64,000 nt of DNA from Semisulcospira habei (taxonomy: Eukaryota > Mollusca > Gastropoda > Semisulcospiridae). The stretch covers positions 183,898,663-183,962,662 of the forward strand of contig BTPG01000001.1 of the NCBI GenBank assembly GCA_036245525.1, in the 5' to 3' direction. The notes under the pieces are model-generated. The model was not told where the DNA came from, ran no database searches, and was given only the letters and a program-made list of their open reading frames with translations. Shown here one piece after another: positions 54,181 to 64,000 of the stretch. The stretch's first letter is position 1. Each line of letters begins with the position of its first letter. A program made the position numbers and the translations under genes.

Positions 54181-55725
54181 TTTTAATTAAATTACACATT
54201 GACAAGAAAATGGCTTTGCAGAAAGACCAGTTGATTCACATTTTGAGTCTGTAATTTTGTTATTTACACTAGATATTTTACATACAGCTAGTTTAAAGGA
54301 AGACATTGAATGGGTCATTAGCCAGCATTGTACCTTTGTACCTTTTTGAGCGATAATTAATTTATTCTTGAAAAAAAAAAGACTTTTAAGAAAAATTAAA
54401 TCTTTCTGCAGTCAGTAAAGTAAATAAATCAAATTTGCCTTTATTTGACCCTTACAAGATGTCATCAAGCACGCCTGCACTGGTATTGAAATTGGAGTAC
54501 TCATTTATGAGAAAATGGCCATTTTTTAAAAAACTGTTGTCCCGCAAACCAGCCCATAATTTTAGTTTTAATATTGATATTTTGCATATAGCTAGAGTGC
54601 AGAAAGGCTTTGAATTAATTCATTAACCAGCTTTCGTACTGCTTCAACTTTTTGAGTCAAAAGTATAGTGTGTCTGACATTTTTGGAGAATACAATTTTT
54701 ATGATTTTTGGGGATTTTTAAAACAGTAACAAATTTCTGAATTTAAAAAAAAAAGAGCAATCTTCTAATTAAAAGCCAAATGATTCTTCACAGACAGTAT
54801 TTTACATAAGCCGCTGTTTGTCCCGACTCGTGCATGACTAGGTCAAAATTAATGGTCAAATTATGCACCATGTTTTTCGGAATTATTTTTAAAACAGTTA
54901 ATGAACATTTAACAGTTTATGAAAAAAAAAACACAGTCTTGTCATTAATACCGGAGTGATTGTTCTTAACAGTATTTACATAAGCCTGCTGTTTCTTCCG
55001 GCTCTTGTGTATGACTGGTCAGATCTTTATCTAACAGTTATAGGTGTGAAAATCAGCTTGAAAACTACCAGCCAGAAAACTTGTTCCTTTCTACCACGAG
55101 TGATGTAAGACATCAATTTTGTCACTGTGCGTGCACACAGTGTTGTGGGACTAGCGAGGCCATGACGTGAAGCTTATAATGACGTCGTTTTGCTGTGCAT
55201 GCTACTGTTTTACTTCAGAATGGCTGTGGCTACACCAGCGCACAGAATGGACAACACTTACTTGTGTGAAGCGCCATGTCTGTGTTTGTGTGTGGATCAG
55301 AGAGTAGGGTGAGTTAGGGTGGAGAGAGATTGATCAGGATAAGCTTAAAAATAGGAACAACTCTGGGCTGGGCATCCCATCTTCTTCTTGTATAAATTTT
55401 GACATTGCTTAGTAACACCATTATAAAAAACAGTTCTGCTATATTTAGCAAAGGCATGCATGCATAAACCTAAACTACTGGGGTGGAGGTGTGCACATAA
55501 AGTTGTGCTTGATGGCTATGTGCAGAAGATGGATGTGTCAATTGGGAACATATAGTTTAGAATTTCTCAGACACATGTCCATACACCTGGGAGAAGCAGT
55601 GTCAGACCATACCAGTTCTGTCTCTAAATGAACTGTCTACAAAGGGTGCAAAAAAGAGTGAAAATTGTGTCCAATGTGTCGTTGTATTACACAGCATGAA
55701 AATATGCACATTTCTTGTGTTGTAG
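54181..55725 (+). repeat. intron with old tandem duplications
   Basis: GATATTTTACATACAGCTAG (54271) and GATATTTTGCATATAGCTAG (54573) head two diverged copies about 302 bp apart. ACAGTATTTTACATAAGCCG (about 54796) and ACAGTATTTACATAAGCCTG (about 54969) mark another pair about 173 bp apart. Past 55060 nothing is recognised before the acceptor TGTTGTAG. Confidence 0.5.
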
Positions 55726-55917
55726 ATCCGGCCTCAGTTCAATCCAGATGGCTCTCATTCCTTTGCGCTGACTGATCGCCGCATGAGCCGTAAAATTACA
55801 GATGGTTTTGAGATTGATGCTTCACGCAATGAGATCACTTTCAACAAGTTTGTTGGCCTTCAACGTGAACGGGAATCACTGTTCTTCCAGCTACCACCCA
55901 AGTTCCGGGGTGACAAG
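55726..55917 (+). CDS. HSPG2: perlecan-type exon: laminin IV domain start
   Basis: Acceptor TTGTAG|ATC; donor AAG|GTGAGA; 64 codons, phase 0. The peptide has FNPDGSHSFALTDRR, ITDGFEIDASRNEITFNKF and SLFFQLPPKFRGDK. FALxNRxR, LxxFxxLxxESxFWQLPxxYxGDK is the opening of a laminin IV type A domain. No cysteine, as expected. It follows the CFCMGIT module directly, as in perlecan. Confidence 0.94.
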
Positions 55918-56224
55918 GTGAGACTGACTGATTTGTTTGGATATAAAGGGGTGCAAGCCACAGAGACTTAATGCAACACAGAGGTACTGTTTAGCAGGCA
56001 GTTTTCAGTCGTCAGCCATTAGCCTCATCTTTCTCCTCATGATATACAGTCCAGCCAGACTGTCTCAAGGCAAGGGACATGGTAAAATAAGACAAACATT
56101 TCAGAGAAGTGTTCTCAGGGATTGAAGTTATCCTGGATTGAATGTAAACTATGATGATTTGAGTGCTATGCTTTGTTGACACTGGCAGTGAAGGTATCCA
56201 ACTGGCTGTGTGTATTGTCTGCAG
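55918..56224 (+). other. short intron, nothing in it
   Basis: 307-bp intron with GTGAGA donor and TCTGCAG acceptor. The only short intron in the window and the only one without a recognised repeat. Confidence 0.85.
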
Positions 56225-56404
56225 GTGTCATCATATGGCGGGTACCTGAGCTTTACCCTCTTCTACAGCACTGCCTTTGATGCAGGACAAAGCTACATGG
56301 ATGTGGATGTGGAAATCTTTAGCAAGGACCAGCGCATGTACCTCTTGTTTCGGCCGCCACCCAAGGCACAGGAGACCCAAGACCACAAGATTCTCCTCAG
56401 AGAG
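56225..56404 (+). CDS. HSPG2: perlecan-type exon: laminin IV domain middle
   Basis: Acceptor TCTGCAG|GTG; donor GAGAG|GTCAGA; 60 codons, phase 0. The peptide starts VSSYGGYLSFTLFYST and has YMDVDVEIFSKDQRMYLLF and HKILLRE. V-YGG-L-FTL-Y is the second conserved block of laminin IV domains. The end of the domain (the REHLLMAL part) is not found before 64000, so the next intron exceeds 7.5 kb. Confidence 0.93.
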
Positions 56405-57478
56405 GTCAGAAAATCACTTTCTTCTACCTCTCAGAGGTCAACAAACTTTGCCTTGTACTATTTTGTTTTGTGTATTCATGTGAAACAATGCAATTATATA
56501 TAAGATGCACCAAAGTTTTGATACACCTCTTTCGACAGAAAGTGTTTACGCGAGTACCGACCTAAATTAATGAGAATAATCCTGCTGTGTACAAGACTAT
56601 TTGTATTTGGCTCAGGTAAGAGGAATAAGATTGGAGGTTTTCAACGTATTTATAGTCCCTCTCTTTTAGTGGGTCCGATGTTATAGCAAAGCTGTTCCTT
56701 TAAGTCATGTAACTGTGCCTGTAAGACATGGGCATTTACATGCTGCATGTCATTTTATGAGGTGGACATCATTTATCTAAAAAGTGCTGTTTTGCTGATA
56801 AGCTCACAAATGGACCAAATTGGACCCAAGAGCTGCTGGGGGGAACAGCAGGCTTATGTAGACACTGTTAAAAAAGTAGTTTCTGATAAGATTGTATTCA
56901 TCCTACACAAAAAAAAGATGTAAATCGTTGAAAGTTTTAGTTTTGGTGTGTATTGTACCAAATTAAATTACTGTCTACAACCCTGCCCAATTTTAGCCTT
57001 GAGGTAGAGGAAAGAAGAGAGTTATTTCCCCTGTTCCACGCAGCAATACCAAGGTATATCTGTCAAGTCAGCTTCCATCTTGCTAACATAAAGTCAACTA
57101 TTAGCATTCCTTGCTTGTCCTTGACTCGCACCATGCACATCCAGCCAACATTGCCTCCTGGGTTGCCTTTACCTTTTGACGCGCCGGGGGTTTGAGATTC
57201 GATTCAGAAGATAGAGTTTGCACACATACAGTACAATACAGGGTGATTTCCCTCTACCTTCTGCCGCCTTTTGGGGCTGTAGAATTTAGCCTTGCAATGC
57301 CAGTCTTCTCACACTTCGGAGGGGGGCTTCCCACCGTGCCCCTCATGAGACGTGGTCAAGTACCCTTCCAGTGACCACAAATATTGCTTATTCTGTTTGA
57401 CATGCTAGGTGGACTAGCTGTGCTTCAAGTGTGCCTATCTGCAGTCTTTGCCTGCATTTCAGGACTCCCAATATCGCC
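56405..57478 (+). other. intron, nothing recognised
   Basis: Intronic sequence up to DIRS D. There are no frames with motifs and no repeat matches. Confidence 0.6.
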
Positions 57479-57497
57479 TTTGTTTCCTCAAAACACA

Positions 57498-57683
57498 TTA
57501 CCGATGGTATTACTGATAGGAAACGTTACCTAGCTAGCCTAATTTTAGCCAAAATTTGGTTGTGTCCGTATAAGGGAGTGTTGGCAGGTGAAGGGCGCCA
57601 TAGTCCAGGCAATAACCTGAGTAGCCTCCCTTTCGCCCCATCCGGGTACGAGCTCACCCGATATTCCTCAGTTTAGTTCTTAG
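57498..57683 (+). repeat. DIRS D left inverted terminal repeat
   Basis: TTACCGATGGTATTACTGAT through GTTTAGTTCTTAG. Inverse of 61376-61561 with few mismatches and one single-base gap. Confidence 0.9.
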
Positions 57684-57833
57684 CTAGCCTGTAGACGGTT
57701 GTGTTCATACATCGCTCCGGATCTTACTGTGTAGTGACCGGTCGTCCTGTGTCTTACTGAACGATGCTTACTCGTTGGGACTTGACGGCAAAGGTTGTGC
57801 TAGCTTGGATTTCACTTGGATTTTGCTAGCTTG

Positions 57834-59990
57834 GAGCTGTGAGCCCCTGGCTGGAAGAGAGATGGTCCCAGCTGTGGGGATTCTACCGCCGTGAACGCCT
57901 GACACCTACCCAAGAACGGCCATCAGTTCCCGCTCAGAGTACCACGGATGGGCCCAGTAAATTTCCCATGAACGTGATGAATCGGACCAGTAGAATGACT
58001 AATGCGCAGAATACCATGGATGGGGCTACTAAGTTACCCATGACCGTGATGACTTGGAATGTGCAGAATACCACGGATGGGGCTACTAAGTTAACCATGA
58101 CCGTGACGACTTGGAATGCGCAGAATACCACAGATGGGGCTACTAAGTTACCCATGACCGTGACGACTTGGAATGCACAGAATACCACGGATGGGGCTAC
58201 TAAGTTACTCATGACTGTGACGACTTGGGCCAGTATGGCTACTACCACGCAGAATGCCACGAATGGGCCCAGTGAATTTCTCATGACCATGATGAATCGG
58301 ATCAGTAGAACGACTAATGCGCAGAATACCACGGATGGGGCTACTAAGTTACCCATGACTGTGACGAATTGGAACAGTAAACAACTACCGCGCAGAATAC
58401 CACAGATGGGGCTCTTAAGTCGCCCATGACTGTGATGAGTCGGACCAATCCTACTACTTCCGGGCAGACATCAGCTCACGCTCTTACGACAATCTTAGCA
58501 CCGGACCAGACGGCGGAACACAGAATGGACAGGAAGAAGGTGTCATGCTCGGTGCTTCGGGAGGAGAGACACGAGGTGCACGTGCGACGGGATCTCGCCC
58601 CTAGAGACGAACGCGCGGCTTCTCGTTCGCAGGTCAGTGATGAGCATCCTCGGACAGACAAGCTCCCTACATGGATTGGTGCCAGCTCCCGACACAGGAT
58701 AGACAGGCACAACGAGCCTGCTGCATCCAGGGACCGCGAGCACCACAGAACTGCTACGCGTTCCATGTCACAATCCCAGGGCAGGGATGAGGTGCCACGA
58801 CCCGATCATGGAGACCAGAGCAGGCTCCAGACATGGCGCTGAGAGGCGAGAGACCACCCCATGACGGGACCCCAACCCCCACCCTCGGCCACGCTCGGAC
58901 AGTTCTTCTGACTCCAGTAGCGCTCGCTCGTTACACAGAGACAAGAGACACGAGAGGAGTATACGACGACATACCAGTACCGATGGACGCTAATCGATGG
59001 GAAGACCTGCTCGACTACGACTCTTCGTCATCATTCAAGTTCGCGGGACCAGCCGCCGAGACTGCGCTCTTCCTTCCGGACTTTGCGGGACAGCCGTCTC
59101 CCTAGGTCTTCGTTCGGACGATGGGAGACTAGGCAAGTTCTTCCCCCATGGCCCGTGCTAACGACGAGACACAGTACGCACTGAGACACCCGTTCAAGAC
59201 CTTCCCGTTCTTCACATCGCAGCCGCTCCCCTCGGGATCGCCGGTCTGCCCCTAGCAGTTTGGCCTCTTCACACAGGACCCCGCGGGATTTCCCTGCGCT
59301 TCTCCACTCACGGTGTCGCCACAGCGGAAGACAATCCCCTCCCAGCGCTGTTTCCGCTTCTTGTCGGGTCGCCGCCGCTGCGCCGGTGATCACCGGTCAT
59401 TCGGAGGAGTTGTTACTCCCACGCTTGACGGACGACTCCATCAGCTTGGCTCCAGGGGACTCCGTTTCGGCGTTGTTTGGCGATGTCAGCGGCTCCCCTT
59501 CACGGCGCTCGCAGTCCCGAGATGAGATGGATTCGCCGCCAGTTACGCTGAGCCTTTGGATGGAGACTCTTCGGGCCTTGGACGAAGCTGCTCGCCTCAT
59601 CGTGTCGTGTCTTCTCGCGGAAGTCTGCCCTCATCCGCAATGCCCTGGCCTCTGCGGGGTTCCTGGACCTGGTGACGCAGGCCATCATCCGTCGCGTTGA
59701 GGAGACCTGGAATCCTACCATCTCACCGCTTGGCCGACATCCTCACCTTGGCAGTTTCTGGCAACCGGGCCGCTTACCACACCGTTGTCAACGCCATGGC
59801 TGCGGTAACTAACTGTGATCTGATGCGCCTGCACTCTTGCTCGCTGCCGACTGAGTTGAAGATCAGCTTCGCCGGGCTCCTCTTGGTGGAGAACTCCCTT
59901 TCAGCCCCACCTGGCAGACCGTCAAGGAGGCTAACAAGGACTTGGGGCCAGCCGCATCGCTCCGACCCACTTCAGGCAGCCCGCTAGGCC
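57834..59990 (+). pseudogene. DIRS D ORF1, rearranged
   Basis: Opens with PWLEERWSQLWGFYRRERLTP, the part that follows the Cys/His cluster in other copies, so the start codon and cluster are lost. A 57-bp coding repeat follows (57938-58420), then a charged Arg/Asp/His-rich region (58430-58840). Around 59430 comes DDSISLAPGDSVSALFGD, then METLRALDEAARLIVSCL. After a deletion, SGNRAAYHTVVNAMAAVTNC lies near 59755-59815. Several frameshifts. Confidence 0.75.
57938..58420 (+). repeat. 57-bp coding minisatellite in DIRS D ORF1
   Basis: ACCACGGATGGGGCTACTAA repeats with starts at 58013, 58070, 58127 and 58184 (exactly 57 bp). Longer 72-bp variants at 57941 and about 58255 are linked to GATGAATCGGACCAGTAGAA. 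It encodes a 19-residue unit, NTTDGATKLPMTVTTWNAQ, kept in frame throughout. Confidence 0.9.
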
Positions 59991-60049
59991 CTCTTCTCGT
60001 CCCTTCACAAGTCGTGGTCGTCGAGGTTGAAGCAACCGCGGCAGACACT

Positions 60050-61139
60050 GTACCATCCGTGCCCAGAACGTCTCCTCCTCCACGCCTGGAGATTGTGCAG
60101 CAAGCCCTCTCCAGCAGAGGCTTCTCTGTGTGGCAGTGGAAGCTATCGCTGCAGCCCGCAGACCCTCAACCAGTCGAGTTACGAGGGAAGATGGCAAGTG
60201 CTGTGAGACTGGTGTGGTGACAACCTTCTCTTCCCCACTGACTTGACGATGCCCCAGTTGGCGGAGTTCTTCCTCTGGCTATTCAGCAACCACGGACTGG
60301 TTCCAATTACCATTCGGGGCTACCTCGCCATGATCGCCGACACCTACCGGCACTTGGGCCGGCCCGACCCTGGGAGCTGTAAAGACCTTGACGATCTGAT
60401 GGCCCAGTTCAGTCTGCAACGCCTGGCACTGCGGTCGCTTCGCTGAGTTAGGATCTTCCACGGGTGCTCATGTGGCTCATGTCGGACCATTATGAACGTC
60501 TTCAGTTGGCGCGCATGCCGGAAATGACTCGGAAGACGTGCTTCCTGTTGGCCCTAGTTACGGCTTCCAGGGTCAGTGAACTTCACGTGCTGTCGACACT
60601 CCCAGATTGCTTGCAGTTCCGGACGGATGGCTCCGTGCAACTGCTACCTGTACCGGCTTTCCTGGCCAAGATGCGGTCGCCATTGGCTGCCCCAAGGTTG
60701 ATGACTATTGTTGAGTTACAGACTCCACCCGGGAGACCAGACAACAGGACCCAGTGAGAGCCTTACGTGTGTACCTGCGCCAGACCAAGCCTCTGCGCAG
60801 AGGACGCACCCGCCTGTTCTCCCTCTGTCCCCAGGTAGACGTGACATCTCAGCCCAGACCATCTCCTCCTGGCTCCGATGGGTGATTTGCTCTGCCTACC
60901 AGGACCTCACCCCTGATGCAGCCAAACGTATGAACATCAGGGCGCACAAGGTCAGAGCCATGGCCGCAAGTCTCGCATTCGACCACAACTGCGCGGTTAA
61001 GGACGTTGTGGTGGCCGTGGGATGGCGAGCTGAGCCTACCTTCGCCTGCTTCTACCTGAGGGACCTCTCCACCCAGCGGCAGAACCTTTCGCTGGTGGGA
61101 GACATTGTAGCGGCGCAACACGCCCTCCTTCTATCTTAG
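60050..61139 (+). pseudogene. DIRS D tyrosine recombinase, two frameshifts
   Basis: N-terminal remnant near 60090-60200, then from 60243 PQLAEFFLWLFSNHGLVPI, YLAMIADTYRHLGRPDPG. A frameshift at about 60445 leads to MTRKTCFLLALVTASRVSEL (catalytic Arg). A second at about 60745 leads to ISSWLRWVICSAYQDL, AHKVRAMAASLAFDHNC (His-x-x-Arg), VGWRAEPTFACFYLRD (Trp, Tyr) and DIVAAQHALLLS at 61139. The catalytic set is complete, so loss is by frameshift only. Confidence 0.87.
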
Positions 61140-61235
61140 CTAAAATTATTGGGAGTTTGCTTTGGGAGGGCGGGTCTGAGTGCCAGTGTCTTTGGTTAGG
61201 GGCGCTATAGTGGCATCCACCTCCTCTTCAGGATT

Positions 61236-61334
61236 CTTCCTATCAGTAATACCATCGGTAATGTGTTTTGAGGAAACAAATGAATTTTTCTTTAAAATGA
61301 ATTTTTTCGAAAAAATACTTACCGATGGTATTAC
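61236..61334 (+). repeat. DIRS D internal complementary region
   Basis: CCTATCAGTAATACCATCGG mirrors the left end, TTCTTTAAAATGAATTTTTTCG through ACTTACCGATGGTATTAC the right end; junction AACAAATG. Confidence 0.9.
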
Positions 61335-61375
61335 TCGAAGGTCCCTCCCACCTGCCCCGCTTGCCACCAGTTCAC

Positions 61376-61561
61376 TAAGAAACTAAACTGAGGAATATCG
61401 GGTGAGCTCGTACCCGGATGGGGCGAAAGGGAGGCTACTCGGGTTATTGCCTGGACTATGGCGCCCCTCACCTGCCAACACTCCCTTATATGGACAAAAC
61501 CAAATTTTGGCTAAAATTAGGCTAGCTAGGTAACGTTTCCTATCAGTAATACCATCGGTAA
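61376..61561 (+). repeat. DIRS D right inverted terminal repeat
   Basis: Inverse of 57498-57683. The extension ends CATTT at 61601. Confidence 0.9.
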
Positions 61562-61601
61562 GTATTTTTCGAACAAATTCATTTTAAAGAAAAATTCATT
61601 T

Positions 61602-62052
61602 TTCAGTACACAGTAGAACAAAGAACTCCTCATATTCATATTGCCAGTCCCAGACCTGACTTTCCACTCTAATACCCTGTGAATGGTCCTTTTTCCCAAG
61701 GCGGTGGAGTAAGTCAGATTGGGGTTGTGCATGGTAATTTTGATAGTCCATCTGCTCTGTTTCTACCTTCACTAATTTTTGTTTACCTCAAAGATTTATC
61801 CTCTGTGCGACAGTCCCTTGCAGAAACTAAGCCCCAAGGCAGTGGTGTGGCTGCCGCCCAGTAACAGTCCTCAGGCCACCCCTCCCCCTGCCTGTCTATT
61901 GGCTAGGCTTTTTCAGGAAGAGGGGGTTTGTTGCTCTCGATCGCCACCAGTTATCGTGATTAATAAATGACCAGGTGGACCAATCAAAGCCTAGAGCAAG
62001 AAGTTCCTGCATCCATGCATTCTTTTCCTCAAGCCCCTGGCCAGCCTCTGCA
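61602..62052 (+). other. intron, nothing recognised
   Basis: Separates D from E by 451 bp. No motifs. Confidence 0.6.
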
Positions 62053-62587
62053 TTTGTTTTCTCAAAACACATTACCGATGGCATTACCGTATGGAATCAT
62101 GTCTACACTAGCCTAATTTTAGCCAAAATTTGTTGTGTACGTATAGGGCAGTGTTGGCAGGTGTTAGCTAGGCAGTAACCCAAGTAGTCTCCCCTTCATC
62201 CCCATACTGGTATGTGCCTTACCGTGAGAACTCAGTTTAGTTTCTTCGCTAGCCTAGGACGGTTGTGTACGGGCTGTGCGCTTCTTCGTTGTGCTTCTTC
62301 GTGGTGCTTGGACCTTGTACAGTGCGACCGGTCTTCTTACCTTCGTCGCCGCGGTGTCTTGTCCCAGCTTGGGACGGATAGTGCCTTGTTGAGCTGCCTT
62401 CTGAGCTGTCCTTGAGTGACCACTAGACGTGGCTTCCTTTGGGGCTTCTTGGGTTTCAGCAACGCACCAGCCTCCGTGGACTTCCTCCCATGTGCGTGCG
62501 GCTCTGCGGTGTGTCCTGCGTCTTTGCGGCCTCGCCCCTTCTCTGCCGAGGGCTCTCTGCCTCTGCATGGTATCGGGGTTTTTCGTC

Positions 62588-62631
62588 ATGACGAGGTAAC
62601 ATCTCGGTTCTGCCAGTGACCGGTGCTCTGG

Positions 62632-62667
<36 letters not shown>

Positions 62668-64000
62668 ATATAGAGTGCCGGGCGGCGGCAGTGCCATGGC
62701 TTTCGACTTCGCGTTCGCTTCGCTCGTACTCAAGTGTTGCGTGGCCTCATGGCGACACGTTCGTTTGCCTTCACTGTTCATTCTGTTTTGCAGTTGGCAA
62801 GTGCGCACCTGTCCGAGATGTGGCGACTTTCAGTGACCGAGCGTCCAGCATACGTTTGCCTACCGTGTTCCGGCTGTGCCTTCACTCGTACCTGTGCGGT
62901 CTGTGCCCCCTGGCAAGAAGAGAGGTGGTCGCAACTGTGGAACTTCTATCGCCGTGAACGCCCATCGCCGGCCCAGGAACAGACTCCTTCTACCACTCCC
63001 ACGGCCTCTATGCTTGCTTCAACGCGTGTTCCTCCAGTGGTGGATGGGGGACGGTCGACACCTTCTGCTACGGTCGTTTCCGACACTCGTTCTTCGCACA
63101 GACGAGGCGTCAGCAGGGGGAGCGATGTAAGACTTTGATACCTGTTCCACAAAGCACATGCACGACCTGCTTACCTGACCATGCTGGCCCAGGGAACAGC
63201 GGGGCGTCTGCTGTACGTCCATCACTTACATCGACTCTGACAGAGAGCTGTTTACATGCATGTCAGCCTTCCAGCCCCCAGACCGTCGTGAAGTACTGGG
63301 AGTCTGGAATGGACTCAGAATGTTTAGGGTGCCGCCCATCAGGTGCTGTTGATGGGTCTCACCCTCCTAAAGATAACACGCCCTGCCTACCCCCCCATTG
63401 CGGGAGGGGTACTCGGGGCTCGTGATCATGCACGTACAAGCAGACAAAGGAACAGCAGGCCAAGGACCCGTTCTCGCTCCCGAGATAGATCTTCGCGTCC
63501 TCGGACTGACTCTCGTAGCCATCACTACCGCCGTCGCTCGCATTCTACCGACTCGTCGAACGCGGCTTCCTCGATCCGCAAGCACTCGGCGCGGCGCTCT
63601 AGGCGTCACTCTACTCCAAGCACCTTGCACCGCTACTTGTCTCTTCACTTGCCTTTTGCCGACCGGCGACCTTCTCGCCGTTCTTCTGCCTTCAGACGAC
63701 TGCGGTCCCCCCGTCGTAGTCCCGCGCCGTGGCATCGCCGTTCTCCGCGTCGCAGGCCCGGTTCGTCGCGTCGGCTCTCGCGGGATCCCTCCTCCCGACG
63801 TCGCTCTCAGGAGCGGACCCCCTCCACCCCCCGCGCCCCTGTCTGTCTGCGGGATGCTACCTCCATCCCCTCCGCCCTCCATCGTAGTGTGGAGTTGCTC
63901 CCTCGTCGCTCCCCTGCACCCCCTCCCGATGACGAATTTCTCAGCTTGGCCCCGGAGGATTCTGTTTCGGCACTCCTTGGGGATGATGAGATGGTGGATC
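62588..64000 (+). pseudogene. DIRS E ORF1 with intron, partial
   Basis: Exon 1 ATGACGAG (62588-62595). Exon 2 from 62794 gives SWQVRTCPRCGDFQ, then TGA where A and B have a Trp codon, and an indel. The other frame then holds CLPCSGCAFTRTCAVCAPW and EERWSQLWNFYRRERPSPAQ. From about 63460 an open frame runs to the window end with RTRSRSRDRSSRPRTDSRS and RRSRRHS (Arg/Ser-rich), then DDEFLSLAPEDSVSALLGDD. The same order is seen in B. Confidence 0.8.
62596..62793 (+). other. predicted intron in DIRS E ORF1 (198 nt)
   Basis: Donor GAG|GTAACATCTCGGTT; acceptor TTCTGTTTTGCAG|TTGGCAAG. It holds a 34-base G run (62633-62666), which is absent from the 158- and 161-nt introns of C and B and accounts for the extra length. 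Confidence 0.75.

Larger units (their letters stand above)
57479..61601 (+). mobile_element. DIRS1-like retrotransposon D, RT/RNase H deleted
   Basis: A 4.1-kb copy with inverted terminal repeats (57498-57683 and 61376-61561) and an ICR (61236-61334). Borders TTTG and CATTT. ORF1 lacks the N-terminal Cys/His cluster and passes straight from its C-terminal block (near 59930) to the N-terminus of the recombinase (about 60060). RT, RNase H and Dam-like parts are therefore missing. A non-autonomous deletion derivative. ITR text CCTAATTTTAGCCAAAATTT is shared with E. Confidence 0.9.
62053..64000 (+). mobile_element. DIRS1-like retrotransposon E, left part only
   Basis: Begins TTTG (62053) and TTACCGATGGCATTAC (62072), with CCTAATTTTAGCCAAAATTT as in D. 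It contains ORF1 with the intron and Arg/Ser-rich domain and is cut by the end of the window. The right end, ICR, pol and recombinase are not visible. Confidence 0.88.

Noticed and set aside
1836..56404. Laminin alpha or gamma chain gene
   Set aside because: The domain types also fit laminins, but the order (laminin IV end, few EGF modules, laminin IV) and phrases such as DCDTGYTR-SGLYLG, REHLLMALADL and CPCPLT with GRRCESC agree better with perlecan. Laminin alpha1/2 chains have more EGF modules between the IV domains.
57938..58420. CRISPR-like repeat array
   Set aside because: Repeats are contiguous, without unique spacers, in an animal intron.
61602..62052. Search for the next perlecan exon (end of laminin IV)
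   Set aside because: No acceptor followed by a REHLLMAL-type reading; the exon must lie beyond the window.
62254..62808. Minus-strand frame of 184 codons in DIRS E
   Set aside because: Runs through the poly-G tract and the antisense of ORF1; no conservation with other copies.

Overview
This is an animal genome window, most likely from a mollusc (probably a gastropod). The evidence is GT-AG introns of 2-11 kb, CR1/L2-, Jockey- and RTE-like non-LTR elements with short tandem tails, tRNA-derived SINEs, and several DIRS1-type retrotransposons. The mollusc assignment is inference from repeat style, not proof.

The only host gene recognised is on the + strand: ten exons of a perlecan-type basement-membrane proteoglycan (HSPG2 / unc-52 / trol family). 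Exons are 1836-1954, 4312-4423, 10104-10217, 21200-21327, 30699-30785, 32830-32888, 42766-42845, 44924-45064, 55726-55917 and 56225-56404. They join in phase into 404 codons: the end of one laminin IV domain, a run of laminin-type EGF modules, and the first part of the next laminin IV domain. The gene starts before the window and continues past it.

The rest is introns packed with transposable elements. The main actors are five tyrosine-recombinase (DIRS1-like) retrotransposons, here called A (13166-19565), B (35028-42623), C (46277-52689), D (57479-61601) and E (62053 to beyond 64000), all in the sense direction of the gene. A to D have inverted terminal repeats and an internal complementary region (ICR) that copies both outer ends. 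Every left end starts, and every right end stops, at TTT. A and B carry recognisable ORF1, RT-RNase H, Dam-like and tyrosine-recombinase regions, D lacks RT-RNase H, C is scrambled, and E is cut by the window edge. All coding regions are broken.

The most unusual observations are these. (1) B, C and E have an apparent spliceosomal intron after the second codon of ORF1; A lacks it at exactly the same codon position. (2) A complete 5S rRNA-like sequence lies inside the RNase H region of B. (3) A deleted hAT element sits inside the recombinase of B with an 8-bp target duplication. (4) The recombinase of C is split by a duplicated piece of its own ORF1. (5) ORF1 hypervariable regions carry different tandem repeats in each copy, including four poly-C units in A and a 57-bp coding repeat in D. 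(6) A second abundant intronic repeat, with units of about 125 bp, carries AGGTCA-A-GGGTCA motifs that look like DR1 nuclear-receptor sites.

Other elements include a piggyBac-like element with TTAA ends, two TIR elements starting CATGGG or CAGGCATGGG, a pogo-like pair, foldback palindromes, a 35-bp-arm perfect hairpin at the end of a truncated non-LTR element, and a probable solo LTR.
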